Assembly (NCBI GenBank): GCA_037013685.1
Contig: CM072919.1
Span: forward strand, 51,206,116-51,270,115
From: Acridotheres tristis
Lineage: Eukaryota > Chordata > Aves > Passeriformes > Sturnidae
Direction: 5' to 3'
Length of the DNA: 64,000 nucleotides
Positions 1 to 9,910 of the stretch are shown here, piece by piece; the first letter of the stretch is position 1, and each line of letters opens with the position of its first letter. The position numbers and the translations under genes were made by a program. Under the pieces are notes generated by a model that saw only the letters and a program-made list of their open reading frames with translations, had not been told where the DNA came from and ran no database searches.

Positions 1-1194
1 AAAAAAACTAATGAAAGCCTTGATGCTAGCTCAAAGGGCTTTACATAAGCATTACAGCTGCAGTGTACACTGCGAAAGGAGCTCATGGCTTTTAAAGAAT
101 AAGGTCAGCCATGAAGACTTATCTCTATGATGAAAGAGTTTCATGGGGACAGTCAGGAAATATGAAAGCTATGTTTATCCTAGCACATCCTGAATATTCT
201 CTATAAAGAGACATATCTTTTATTCACTGCCTCTTACCAAAGTAGGAGGTATATTGATTGATGACAAGATACATTAGTAGTATCTTCACCTGCTGTGGTA
301 TCATGTTAAGTTGAATGCTGATTGATATATTGGATATGTATGATGTCTTCTGACTGCATTTGTCTGTTAAAATCCTTCAGTTCATGTTAGTGGTGATTTT
401 ATGATGACTGATTTGTTGTACATTTTAAGTCTCATGTGTTGGAACATTTGGAAATCTTTCATAGAAAATGCTTGGAAATAGATCCACTCACAAGTAACGG
501 ATGTAAATTATTAAACAGTTTTGGGTTTTTTTTTCACAAACACTATCCTTAAAAAATTTAGTGCAATACTCAATCATCATTGCTGAAAATTGAATACACT
601 TTCTATTAAGATATGCATATTCTGATTTGAAGCATAGTTTAAGATAATTGGACATTTAAAAATTGTTTGTTTCTATATTATTGGTAAGCAGTGCTCTGCT
701 GAAACAATAAAGTAGGAAATACTTCTCATTTCTTTTGCTTAATATTTTCATACTGTTCCTTCAGTTCCTCCCAGGTGCTATTTGTAGTGTGGTAATTTCT
801 GTTCTTATATAGCTGCACCTCATTTCTTCATTAAAAAACTGATGAGACTCAAGCATGTTTTTCCAGTCTAGATAGCTTTGTTGTACATTTACAGGAAGTT
901 TATGAATGCGTACATTCACTTTATAAATTGCTAAGTGTGTCTGGTTTTATTTATGATGTGATGTGTGTACAAATTAAAACAAGTTACGGATGAAATTCCT
1001 TTTCACTTAAAATTTACTTTCACTGAAGCTTTCTAGGTTTATAGAAAAAAGGTTTTTTTCTTTCTAGGTTTTCTAGGTGAAAGATTCTAGGGCCTTAATT
1101 ATGCTATATCTGGAGCTTATTGCATAACTGTGAAAGTAGAGTAAAATAAAGAGAAATAAAGTAAAATACAGAAATGAAATAGAGAAAAGTAAAA
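1..1194. other. AT-rich non-coding DNA
   Basis: No convincing gene, RNA or recognisable transposon is visible. The sequence is AT-rich with short homopolymer runs. It ends where a purine-rich microsatellite begins. Confidence 0.6.
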
Positions 1195-1196
1195 TG

Positions 1197-1362
1197 AGCG
1201 GGAGAGAGGAGGAAGGCAGGCAGGCAGGAAGGAAGGAAGGAAGGAAGGAAGGACAAGAAAGAGAAAGAGAAGGAAAGGGAAAGAGAAAGAGAAAGAGAAG
1301 GAGAAAGAGAAGGAGAAGGAGAAAGAGAGAGAGAAAGAAGAAAGAGAGAGAGAAAGACTGAG
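1197..1362. repeat. Purine microsatellite (GGCA, GGAA, then GAAA/GAGA units)
   Basis: An almost uninterrupted purine strand. GGCA and GGAA tetranucleotides come first, followed by imperfect GAAAGA/GAAGGA hexanucleotides. The long serine/leucine/phenylalanine-rich frames on the opposite strand are artefacts of this composition. It lies just upstream of a CR1 fragment. Confidence 0.9.
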
Positions 1363-1484
1363 AAAAAACCCAGACAAGCAAAAAGGAAAAAAAGAACTGA
1401 AGGAAATGTGGGAGAGGAACTGGAATTTATTGAACTCTTTGCAGGGACACACAAAAAAGTTGAGAACTACAGGTAAGAACTGAG

Positions 1485-2658
1485 AGACAGATTAATATGG
1501 GTGACTGTTGTGGATGTTTACTACAGGCCACCTGTAGTAAGGAGGAGAAAGTTTATGAAGCTTTCTGTGAACAGCTGGAAGTAGCCTCAGAGTCACAGGC
1601 CCTGTTTCTCCTGGGAGACTTCAACTTCCCTTATATTTGTTGGAGGGACAACATGGCTTGGCACAAAAAATCCAGGAAGTTCCCACAGATCTCTGATGAT
1701 ACTGATACAAGCGGTGGAAGAGCCAACAAGGAAAGGTGTGTTGCTGGACCTTGTACTAACAAACCAGGAGGGAGTGGTTGAAGATACAAAGGTTTGGGGG
1801 CAGCCTTCGCTGTAGTGACCATGAGATGGCAGAAATCAGGATCTTGCATGGAAGCAAAAAAGCAGCAAGGAGGACTAGATCTCTAAACTTCTAGGGAGCT
1901 AACTTTGTCCTCTTCAAAAACCTACACAGAGGAATCCCATGGGATGGGAATCTAAGACAAAGGGGTCCAGTAGAGCTGGACAATATTCAAGCATCACTTC
2001 CTGCAAGCTCAAGACCAGTGTATCCCCTTGAGTAAGAAATAAGGAAAAAGGGCCAGGAGACCTGCATGAGTGGGAAAGGAATTCTAGTAAATCTCAAACA
2101 CAAGAAATAAATTTATGGGACGTTTAAAAAGAGACAGGCTACATGGGAGGACCATTGGAACATTCTCAAAATATACAGGGATTCAACAGGAAGGCTAAGG
2201 CCCACTTGGAATTGAGTCTGGCAAGGGATACCAAGGGCAACAAGCAGGGCTTCTACAAGTACATCAGCAGCAAAGGGAAGAATAGGGGAAATGTGGGACC
2301 ACTGTGGTGAATATGTGGATGTCCTGGTGATGAAAGATACAGAGAAGACAGAATTACTCAATGCCTTCTTTGCCTCTGTCTTTAGTGTTGAGACTGGCCA
2401 TCATGAATCCCAACTAAGAGAATTAAGAGAATAAGAGAAAGGAAACTCCTCCTTAGTCATAAATTTGGGTTAGACATCAATACCTGTATATCCATGAGCC
2501 ATGATGTTGAGTGTGCTAAAGGAGCTGGCAGATGTTGTTACTAAGACACTGTCCATCATCTTTGAAAAACAATGGTAAACAGGAGAGGTGCCTGATGACT
2601 GGAGGAAAGCCAATGTTACATCCATCTTCAAAAAGGGAAAGAAGGAGGACCCTATGAA
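1485..2658 (+). mobile_element. Degraded CR1 LINE, endonuclease to start of reverse transcriptase
   Basis: A sense-strand fragment of the ORF2 region of a CR1 retrotransposon. Near 1594-1647 the translation reads ALFLLGDFNFPYICWRDN, matching the GDFN-containing motif of the CR1 apurinic-type endonuclease. Near 2610-2650 a frame reads like the segment leading into the CR1 reverse transcriptase (ANVTSIFKKGKKEDP). Stops and frameshifts between these points show it is dead. It lacks the reverse transcriptase core and the CR1 3' tail, so it is truncated or deleted downstream. Boundaries are approximate. Confidence 0.85.
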
Positions 2659-4414
2659 TAGACTTTTAGAATTGCACTTCTGTCTACATTGGGGTAAAAT
2701 GTGAGCCGACCTTCCTGAGGGTTATTTGTTTGTTTGGGCTTGGTTGGTTGGTTGTTTTATTGTTTGTTTCATGTATTTTCATCTCCTGGCTCAAGTACTT
2801 TAAAAGACTGTTTCTAAAAGACATAGAAGCATTCTCATGACAAGGTTGAGTACAGCTGAACAGTTCCAATACTGAGTATGATTTAAGATGGAGAGTACCT
2901 TAATTTCATCTGAGAGTCTTTGGGATAATGCTGAAATTCTCAGGAAATATCCGGTCTGCTTTGTTGCTCATTTAGAGCTGATGTTCTAAGGACAGAGATT
3001 TGTCATCAGTGAAGATTTTTTCAGATCACAGAAGCTACACACATGTTAGAAGAGAACAGCTTGCATGAGAAAAGTGAATTAGTGCCTACTCACTTGTGCC
3101 TGTGACAAAGAGCCAGAACTGACTACTATGATTAGGACACACATAGGTCAACTGTGAAATCACTGGTAAGAAAATAATACCTTTTCTTTTTCCCAATCAG
3201 TGTATAAAGAGATATCGAAAATGCCCAGGATAATGTTGTTACGAAAATAATAAAAATGTTATGGGGAAAGAGTGTGCAAGTATTTGTCATTTATTTTTAC
3301 TTAAACATTTATATCTTCAGCCACTTATGCTGTCATTTTCACTAATTGTTTCAACTGGATGTCAGTTAATCTCAGTGTTAAATAGAATCTGTTGAACAGT
3401 TTTGTGCTGCAGTATTATTAACCCCGTTTTCAGAATAAACTTACACTTCTTTGATACTGAGAGCAGTATCAAAGTATAGAATTCTTGGCTTAAGAAAAGA
3501 CAAAAAATCAAAATAATTTATTTGGAGGAAGGGAATAAAAATGGATACTTTTGGGGGGTTCTGAGTCAAACTGTTTTAAGATTTAAGGAACAATAAATAT
3601 CTATTGATTGAGGACATATAGGAAGACAAGGCGCATCATATTAGAGCCAGGTGAGAAGAAGTCACTTAACAGGCAAGTTCTGTATCATTGAATTTTTATC
3701 TCAGTAAAGAACCTCACACTTTTAATTTCAAACAAGGAGTTCATGGGATTTAAAAATGAGTCATGTGAGTGAGGGATTTTGTTTGAGTTTGTAGCATTTC
3801 TAAGTGTGCATCTGAATGATTAACAAAAAGCTGGAATTCAGACTTGGTATGTACAGAAGATGAAAGTATCTTCTAGAAAGCATTACAAATAGATCAGAAA
3901 ATAATTTACTAGGGCAAAACTCACTGAACAAAGTTTATTCTTAGGAGAGGGTTAATCAAGCATTTGTATGCATGTACTATACAGCTACCCTTTCTTTTAG
4001 AATTTTTCTTCTCTCTCTCCTTATGTCTCCTTTTCTAAAAAGAGAAAATCTATGCAGTTGATGAACCTACCATTTATGAACTCCTAAGCTGAAAGAGAGC
4101 CAGGAAAAGTCTCTGTATGTATATGTATATATTAGTGCAGAATGCTAGGCATCAGATAACCAAAAGCAGGATAAAAGACTAAAGCCTAAATACAGTACAG
4201 CAGGTATGAGCAGCTGTAGCACTTAGAGATCTTGTGTCTGAGGGGACAGGCAAAAGGATGAATCTTCAGCCTTTGATTTTAACAGTTTATCAGTGGAGGA
4301 GAAGAAGGTGGTAGGAGTGGAAAAAAAGATGATATAGATACTCAGGTATACCTATCTCTTTCTCAGCAAACCAATTAACAGAAATTCTGGTTTTTCAGGA
4401 GACTGGTGAGTCTT
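2659..4414. other. AT-rich non-coding DNA
   Basis: No gene, RNA or recognised repeat is supported. There is a T/G-rich patch (TTTG and TTGG units) near 2720-2770. A purine-rich stretch starts near 4415. Confidence 0.55.
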
Positions 4415-4531
4415 TTGGAGGGAGGGAGAAAGGAAGGGAGGAAGAAAAAGGAGAAGTGGGAAGGAAGGCAGGAAGGCAGGCAGGCAAGAAGACAGTAAGG
4501 CGGGCAGGAAGGAAGGAAGGAAGGCAGGAAG
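4415..4531. repeat. Left remnant of split GGAA/GGCA microsatellite
   Basis: Imperfect GGAA, GGGA and GGCA tetranucleotides run directly up to the left LTR of the ERVL element. The same repeat type resumes at the other side of the element (14599). The last five bases here, GGAAG, match the first five beyond the right LTR, as expected of a 5-bp target duplication, although repetitive DNA makes this match weak evidence. Confidence 0.85.
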
Positions 4532-5239
4532 TGTCTCAGTTTGAAAGACAGGTATTTGCTAAGGAAAGGCAAGAACCCCTTTCCTGAGATGCAGAGTGCA
4601 ACTCCCTCCCTTCTAATTATTATAGTTTCAAATTAGAGGCTTTCAGGTAGAAGATATGGGGATAGGAATAACAGTTCTTTACTAGTATATCTAACAAGGC
4701 AAAACAGCAGAAACAACAAAAAGTTGACAGCAAAACAGAACAGTATAGCTCAGTTCTAGTTCCCTTTTTTGGCCACAGGCTCCATCTCCCTGCGCTCAGT
4801 TCCCGGTGCTGTGGGCAGGGCAGGCCCCGCAGCTGAAGGGGCTGGGGGATGGCGGCAGGGCCCAGGGCTGAGAGGGATGGAGGAGCCGCTCCCCCCTCAC
4901 GGTGTCAGTCGTGGTGCTCGGCAGAGTGTCCGGAGGCAGTGGGATGAAATGGGAGAGGAGCAGAGCGGTGTTCGATGGCAGGGAGCATGGATCTCGGTGC
5001 TGGGATGGCTGGGAAGATGCTAGATAGGAGCACGGGCCATCCTCCTCTCACTCCACAAGCCAAGCGAGAGAACGAGAGCCCGCCCCAGACCCCTGTGCCA
5101 CCTTTCCTTTTCCGGTGTCCCCCTCTCCCCCACTCCCCTGCAAGAGAAAACTATTGCTACTAAGATGTAGCCACAAATACTTAACATAACAATGGGAAAA
5201 ATTCCACAGAAAGAAAAGGAAATAATTCAACCCCCCACA
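4532..5239 (-). repeat. 3' LTR of the ERVL element
   Basis: On the plus strand it starts TGTCTCAGTTTGAAAGACAG and ends near CCCCCCACA. It aligns along its length with 13236-13827 plus 14482-14598 in the right-hand LTR. The right end is set by loss of similarity after TTCAACCC and by the need for a terminal CA, so it is uncertain by a few bases. Stretches of higher GC explain the small spurious frames seen in it. Confidence 0.88.
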
Positions 5240-5347
5240 TTAAATACCCCTGAATTTTTCCCATACTAATATGCTATATCAAATTAAACCATTACATTAT
5301 ATATACATACATGCAGTTAGAGACATAGGCACAGTACTATAGGTATT
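5240..5347 (-). other. Short tail between integrase stop and 3' LTR of the ERVL
   Basis: About 100 bases of AT-rich sequence between the pol stop and the 3' LTR. No envelope or dUTPase frame fits here. The polypurine tract expected next to the LTR is poorly preserved: on the minus strand there is only an AAAAATTCAGGGG-like stretch near 5246-5261. Confidence 0.6.
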
Positions 5348-6530
5348 TCACCCTAAAACAAGGTCTCCTTGGGGTATGCATTGGGTCTTTCCATTCTTTT
5401 GCATCACCCACCAGGTGCAACCTGGTCCCTGAGCGAATACAACTCCATGGATGGGATTGTCTTTGCTGGAGGCAGGATTCACCCAAACAGTTTTTCCTAG
5501 CATACCTCTCATGTGTACCACTGGAACCTTATCTCCATCTGATATTCCCAAGGGCTCAGATTGGGCAGGGCCTGCTCGGTTAGTGGAACCTCGGGTGTTC
5601 ACTAACCAGGTGGCCTTGGGTAGATTAATCTCCCAGTTCTTGAAAGTTCCCCCACCCAGTGCCTTCCAGGTGGTTTTAAGCAGGCCATTGCACCGTTCAA
5701 CTTTCCCTGCAGCAGGTGCGTGGTAGGGGATATGGTACACCCACTCAATGCCATGTTCTCTAGCCCAGGTGTTTATAAGGTCTTTCCGCTCATTAGCAGC
5801 CCAGATTGATTTTCCCCTACGTTGCCAGTCAGCCTTTTTCCACCTTTCCAGCCAACCCCACAGAGCATTGGCTACCATCCATGAATCAGTGTAGAGATAG
5901 AGCTTTGACCACTTTTCTTTTTCAGCAATGTCCAGGGCCAGCTGAACAGCTTTGAGTTCAGCAAGTTGACTCGATCCACCTTCTCCTTCGGTAGCTTGTG
6001 CAACCTGTCGTGTGGGGCTCCATACAGCTGCTTTCCACTTCCGGTTCATCCCCACGATGCGGCAGGAACCATCAGTGAAAAGAGCATAGCGTGTTTCATC
6101 TGCTGGCAGTTGGTTATACGGTGGGGCTTCTTCAGCCCGGGTCACTTGTTCCTGTTCCTCTTCCTTGGCAAGACCAAAGTTTTCACCTTCCAGCCAGTTG
6201 GTAATTATCTCCAAAATCCCAGGACGAGTCGAGTTTCCAATACGGGCGCGTTGTGTGATGAGGACAATCCACTTGCTCCATGTGGTGTCAGTGGCATGGC
6301 GGGTTGAGGGAACCTTTCCTTTAAACATCCACCCCAGCACTGGTAGTCGGGGTGCCAGGAGGAGTTGTGTTTCTGTGCCAACCACCTCTGAGGCAGCTTG
6401 AACCCCTTCATAGGCGGCCAAGATCTCCCTCTCAGTTGGAGTGTAGTTGGCCTCGGACCCTCTGTAGCTTCGACTCCAGAATCCCAGTGTTCGCCCTTGA
6501 GTCTTCCCCGGCACCTTCTGCCACAGTCTC
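5348..6530 (-). pseudogene. pol: ERVL pol 3' part: RNase H and internally deleted integrase
   Basis: This is the downstream half of the ERVL pol, cut off from the upstream half (9905-11322) by the nested provirus. Numbering from the in-frame methionine at 6514 (388 residues), RNase H shows its acidic residues in LFTDGS (D148), QLAELKA (E186) and LYTDS (D210). About 25 residues later the frame runs straight into the integrase region holding the third catalytic acid (GKVERCNGLLK, E273) and a C-terminal TVWVNPAS...GCTWWV segment. The zinc-binding HHCC domain and the first two catalytic aspartates of integrase are absent, so an in-frame deletion lies near 5780. The frame across the insertion site is preserved if the nested element and one 6-bp duplication are disregarded. 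No integrase activity is expected. Confidence 0.88.
6525..6530. repeat. 6-bp target duplication, left copy (AGTCTC)
   Basis: AGTCTC directly abuts the left end of the nested provirus and is repeated exactly at 9905-9910. Six bases is the usual duplication for beta- and alpharetroviruses. Confidence 0.93.
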
Positions 6531-7187
6531 TGACACGGCCCGCCTTCTCCACCCCGCTCCGACTCGCCCAGCTAGCTCCTGAAGGCGAGACCAGTGCCGA
6601 GAGTGGCCCACTTCCAGGATTCAGGGGAACCCGGAATGTGGGTAGGGCTCTGAACCCTCACGGCCGTACACGCGTCCGGGGAGGAGCAAAGGATCGAGAC
6701 AGAGTCCTTCTGAGGTTCCGGGGAAGCGGGATTTATTGCGGGAGAGAGGACAATCCGGATGGGGGGAAGGGAACCGCAGAAGGCAGGGAACACAGGTGTA
6801 CAGCAACTTAAATAGGGGCCCTCCCCCAAGGGAGGGTACAATACAGCACAATGGCTACAGTTTGGGGGTGTAACATAAGGCAGGGCTGATTGTACATACA
6901 ACGAATAGGGGGAAACATAGGCGGGGAAATACATGTAACATCAAATCATATGCTAAGAAGGGGATGACTGATACAGAAGATACTAGAAGGATGGGGGGGC
7001 TAGGAGGGATTGACAGTCTTCGGGGCAGGGACTAGAGTGAGGGACAGGGAAGGTACTGGAAGGTGGGTTGGGGCTTGGGTTGATTGATCAAGGGTAGGCG
7101 GGAATTAGGGCAACTGAATTATAACGGGGGGGGGTTACAAACAATAGAACAAACCATCTAATAACAATAAAATAACGCAATACAACA
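6531..7187 (-). repeat. 3' LTR of the ERVK-like element
   Basis: 657 bp with TG...CA ends. Read on the minus strand it has a TATA-like TATTTAA (6808-6814) and an AATAAA signal (6732-6737) about 70 bases further on, giving a normal U3-R-U5 order. It matches 9247-9904 base for base apart from one G in the run near 7125-7134. This perfect duplication explains why identical small frames occur in both places. Confidence 0.95.
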
Positions 7188-7205
7188 TCTCCCCCTTTTC
7201 TTTTT
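7188..7205 (-). promoter_or_regulatory. Polypurine tract of the ERVK-like element
   Basis: On the minus strand AAAAAGAAAAGGGGGAGA immediately precedes the TG of the 3' LTR. This is the classical primer for plus-strand synthesis, and its intactness supports recent mobility. Confidence 0.93.
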
Positions 7206-7353
7206 AAGAAGATTAAGTTGATGGTACCAGTGTGGGGGAGACACCTTTGAAAGTAATCTTAAAAACCGAAATGGTAGGGGAAATAGGAAACAAGACTGAC
7301 ATCATTAACAGAACTGTTCAAAATGTACAAGTCAACCATCCCGATAAAGTCCT

Positions 7354-7518
7354 TTAGTGTTTCAGATTTGCTTCTGGTGACTTCGCCTGAGTGTCTTGAT
7401 GTCGGTGATGGTGAAGACGACTTTTGTGCTGCCCACAGATATCCTTAGGGTCCACCGGAGACAGGGTTGCATCCTCCACGGGGTGCTCCAAGTACAGGGA
7501 GCATCCCGAGGAGGTCAT
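7354..7518 (-). CDS. Short 3' open frame of the ERVK-like element (54 residues)
   Basis: A small frame too short for most gene calls, ATG at 7518 and TAA at 7354. The frame is open further upstream to the candidate splice acceptor at 7594-7595, for 79 residues in total. It is basic and histidine-rich near its middle (HKSRLHHHRHQD). In betaretroviruses the last splice acceptor near the 3' end feeds small Rec- or Rem-type RNA-export proteins or the end of env. Position suggests such a relic exon, but I recognise no family, so it may be leftover env sequence or chance. Confidence 0.35.
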   Translation of the reverse strand: MTSSGCSLYLEHPVEDATLSPVDPKDICGQHKSRLHHHRHQDTQAKSPEANLKH

Positions 7519-7589
7519 GGGGATGGGGAAGGGTTTGCAGGGGGAACCCCAGGGGCGCTTAGGGTATTTTGAAGGAAAGGGGAGGTTAT

Positions 7590-7612
7590 CCTTCTAAAAG
7601 AAAAAGGCAACA
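7590..7612 (-). promoter_or_regulatory. Candidate 3' splice acceptor in the ERVK-like element
   Basis: On the minus strand TTGCCTTTTTCTTTTAG is followed by AAGG, a strong pyrimidine tract plus AG. It lies downstream of gag and opens a 79-codon frame, and would pair with the donor at 9022-9029. Confidence 0.55.
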
Positions 7613-7704
7613 TAATTCACATAACACTTTAGGGAATTGGGGAAAAAGGGTTTAGGAAAGGACTCTGAAAGGGGGGTGTCTGAGCCAGCCGAGGACTGTT
7701 GATG

Positions 7705-8826
7705 TCAAATGGAGGAGCGTCTTCGACGACGCAAGGAGGCGACCTTTACGTCCTTTAGGATTGGCCCCGGCTGAGACCTGTGTATGCTGTCAGCCAGAGC
7801 CAAGCCCAAGGGGGGATGTGGATCCCATTCTTGGATCCTCTGTCGCCTCCAGTAAACCTCCTCCCCCGAGTCCCCCTGGCAGCCTGCCTCGTTTTCCTCC
7901 TCACACGAGGCAGCACTGAGCTCCGCTCTTTTCTGTTCCTCCCGAGATGACCCTCCTTCAGGATCACAACAGGAGGGGCCTGCTGGGGGCGGAGCTGAAT
8001 GACATAACTGGGTGGACTCTGACATGGGGAAAGGACAGAGGGTGGTAACTGGGGAAGGGAATGGACTGGGATAAGGATCAAGGGAAGGATCCGAGGGAGA
8101 AGAAAGGGACGGGCCAGGAGGAGGAGCACAAGGGGACGACCACGCTACATGGTCGATGCCCTCTTGTGCTCCAGGGATAGGGGCACCATTTCGTGGCTCA
8201 GGGTAAGATGCAAGGGTGGGTCCCGGGGTAGGAGCAGGTGTGAGGATAGGAGTGAAAACCGGAGATGGAACTGGGGTAATAACTGGGGAAACTGAGGAAA
8301 AAGGTTTCAGGGCAGAGGGATTTAGGAAAGGATCCCTGGCAGCAGGGCCCTTGCTGCCAGGGCTAGGGAACTGGGGAGCCTGCGGGGGGCCAGGCGAGCA
8401 GTGGCTGGTTTCCCTGGCCAGGCTCGCCTGCGATCGTTGCCGGGCTGCCCCACCCAGATCCCCCGGTATAGGGATTGAGGGGTCGGGAAAAGGGAAAGGA
8501 GAGACAGGGTAAACTGGGGAGGTTCGCTTTGGCTTACTGTCCACTCCCTTATTCTCTTTTAGAACAGACCGAATTGTAAAAAACAACACAATGAATTTTC
8601 CAACTGAGTAGTCCCCCTGGGCCCCTAACTCTGATAACCTCAAGCCCACCGCGTCCCAAAAGGGGACAGTTTTTACACTTTGAGGGGACACTTCAGGAAA
8701 ATGCAAAGTAAGCCATCTAACGAACTTTTTTAAACTTCCCTTAGAAAAATTTTTCTTCCCTCCCACCAGGGTACCCACAACTTGGTTGTAAACCTCTCTC
8801 TGCTGCACCGACAATTTAGCACCCAT
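7705..8826 (-). CDS. gag: Truncated gag: matrix plus proline-rich region (ERVK-like)
   Basis: 373 codons from ATG at 8826. The start MGAKLSVQQ has a glycine at position 2, a typical myristoylation signal for membrane targeting. Residues 1-95 look like a betaretroviral matrix (p10-type) domain: helical, with conserved-looking FVRWLTLHFPEV and LFFTIRSVLKENKG stretches. Residues about 100-300 are very proline/serine-rich, resembling the spacer of betaretroviral Gag. The frame then ends in an acidic patch and an arginine run (ASLRRRRRSSI). The capsid, its major homology region and the zinc knuckles are absent, so this protein alone cannot form a particle. It has no internal stop. The arginine-rich end may be a deletion junction with another viral gene. 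Confidence 0.82.
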   Translation of the reverse strand: MGAKLSVQQREVYNQVVGTLVGGKKNFSKGSLKKFVRWLTLHFPEVSPQSVKTVPFWDAVGLRLSELGAQGDYSVGKFIVLFFTIRSVLKENKGVDSKPKRTSPVYPVSPFPFPDPSIPIPGDLGGAARQRSQASLARETSHCSPGPPQAPQFPSPGSKGPAARDPFLNPSALKPFSSVSPVITPVPSPVFTPILTPAPTPGPTLASYPEPRNGAPIPGAQEGIDHVAWSSPCAPPPGPSLSSPSDPSLDPYPSPFPSPVTTLCPFPMSESTQLCHSAPPPAGPSCCDPEGGSSREEQKRAELSAASCEEENEAGCQGDSGEEVYWRRQRIQEWDPHPPLGLALADSIHRSQPGPILKDVKVASLRRRRRSSI

Positions 8827-9224
8827 ACTCTGATCTTACTGGTCGGCACAGCAAAATCCACCCCTGCCTGCAGCAAAGGACAACTTAAAAAACTAAAAAT
8901 AAGGGCTCGGGGAACCACCTAGGGCTAGAGCCCGTTGCCCCCTCCCGGGGCAATGCTCCCTGCCCTCACCATGGGATAGCCAGTCCCGGTAAGTCCCTTT
9001 CACCCCTAAGGTCCCTGGGGGATACTTACGCTGCCGTGGTCCCGAGCGTGGTGCTGCAGACAAGGTCTCCTCCCCCGAGGACAGCCCTCCTGGTGCTGGA
9101 AGGTTGTTGTCCTCACCCCCGGGAATGCTGCCGGAATCAGCCTGCTGTCACCGGGGTAGCTAACGGCCAAGACTTCCAGATCCTCGGATCCTTGGAAGTT
9201 CTTCGTGGGGTCACTCCGTCGAAT
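8827..9224 (-). other. 5' leader of the ERVK-like element
   Basis: About 400 bases of GC-rich sequence between the primer binding site and the gag start. It contains the major splice donor candidate and, by analogy with other retroviruses, would hold the packaging signal. No coding frame is supported. Confidence 0.75.
9022..9029 (-). promoter_or_regulatory. Major splice donor candidate
   Basis: On the minus strand GCAGC is followed by GTAAGTAT, a near-consensus donor. It lies about 200 bases upstream of gag, the usual place for a retroviral major donor. Confidence 0.65.
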
Positions 9225-9244
9225 GGCCCAACGTTTGGGCGCCA
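9225..9244 (-). promoter_or_regulatory. Primer binding site, tRNA-Lys type
   Basis: Read on the minus strand, TGGCGCCCAAACGTTGGGCC starts two bases after the CA of the 5' LTR. The TGGCGCCC start and the following bases resemble the site complementary to lysine tRNA used by ERVK and other betaretroviruses, with a few differences. Confidence 0.88.
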
Positions 9245-9246
9245 GC

Positions 9247-9904
9247 TGACACGGCCCGCCTTCTCCACCCCGCTCCGACTCGCCCAGCTAGCTCCTGAAG
9301 GCGAGACCAGTGCCGAGAGTGGCCCACTTCCAGGATTCAGGGGAACCCGGAATGTGGGTAGGGCTCTGAACCCTCACGGCCGTACACGCGTCCGGGGAGG
9401 AGCAAAGGATCGAGACAGAGTCCTTCTGAGGTTCCGGGGAAGCGGGATTTATTGCGGGAGAGAGGACAATCCGGATGGGGGGAAGGGAACCGCAGAAGGC
9501 AGGGAACACAGGTGTACAGCAACTTAAATAGGGGCCCTCCCCCAAGGGAGGGTACAATACAGCACAATGGCTACAGTTTGGGGGTGTAACATAAGGCAGG
9601 GCTGATTGTACATACAACGAATAGGGGGAAACATAGGCGGGGAAATACATGTAACATCAAATCATATGCTAAGAAGGGGATGACTGATACAGAAGATACT
9701 AGAAGGATGGGGGGGCTAGGAGGGATTGACAGTCTTCGGGGCAGGGACTAGAGTGAGGGACAGGGAAGGTACTGGAAGGTGGGTTGGGGCTTGGGTTGAT
9801 TGATCAAGGGTAGGCGGGAATTAGGGCAACTGAATTATAACGGGGGGGGGGTTACAAACAATAGAACAAACCATCTAATAACAATAAAATAACGCAATAC
9901 AACA
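9247..9904 (-). repeat. 5' LTR of the ERVK-like element
   Basis: 658 bp, identical by eye to 6531-7187 except for one extra G in the run at 9842-9851. On the minus strand it carries TATTTAA (9524-9530) and AATAAA (9448-9453). As the upstream LTR it would drive transcription leftwards through the leader and gag. Confidence 0.95.
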
Positions 9905-9910
9905 AGTCTC
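9905..9910. repeat. 6-bp target duplication, right copy (AGTCTC)
   Basis: Exact match to 6525-6530, directly beside the 5' LTR of the nested provirus. Confidence 0.93.

Larger units (their letters stand above)
6531..9904 (-). mobile_element. Young non-autonomous ERVK-like provirus nested in ERVL pol
   Basis: A complete provirus on the minus strand, 3,374 bp. It has a 5' LTR (9247-9904), a Lys-type primer binding site, a splice donor, a gag frame holding only matrix and a proline-rich region, a short 3' open frame behind a splice acceptor, a polypurine tract, and a 3' LTR (6531-7187). It is bounded by TG...CA ends and a perfect 6-bp duplication (AGTCTC). The two LTRs look identical apart from one G in a G-run (9 versus 10), implying very recent insertion. 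Capsid, nucleocapsid, protease, pol and most of env are missing, so it would need proteins from a related virus to move. Betaretroviral affinity rests on the matrix, PBS and duplication length. Confidence 0.93.

Noticed and set aside
1073..1454. Overlapping serine/leucine/phenylalanine-rich frames on the minus strand
   Set aside because: Low-complexity translation of the purine microsatellite and its flanks.
6398..6811. Plus-strand frames repeated identically at 9036-9527
   Set aside because: They lie in the two LTR copies of the ERVK-like element, antisense to it; the identity comes from LTR duplication.
6572..6934. 120-residue minus-strand frame, repeated at 9288-9650
   Set aside because: Falls inside the LTRs across TATA and AATAAA signals. 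LTR-encoded proteins exist in some betaretroviruses, but nothing here resembles one.
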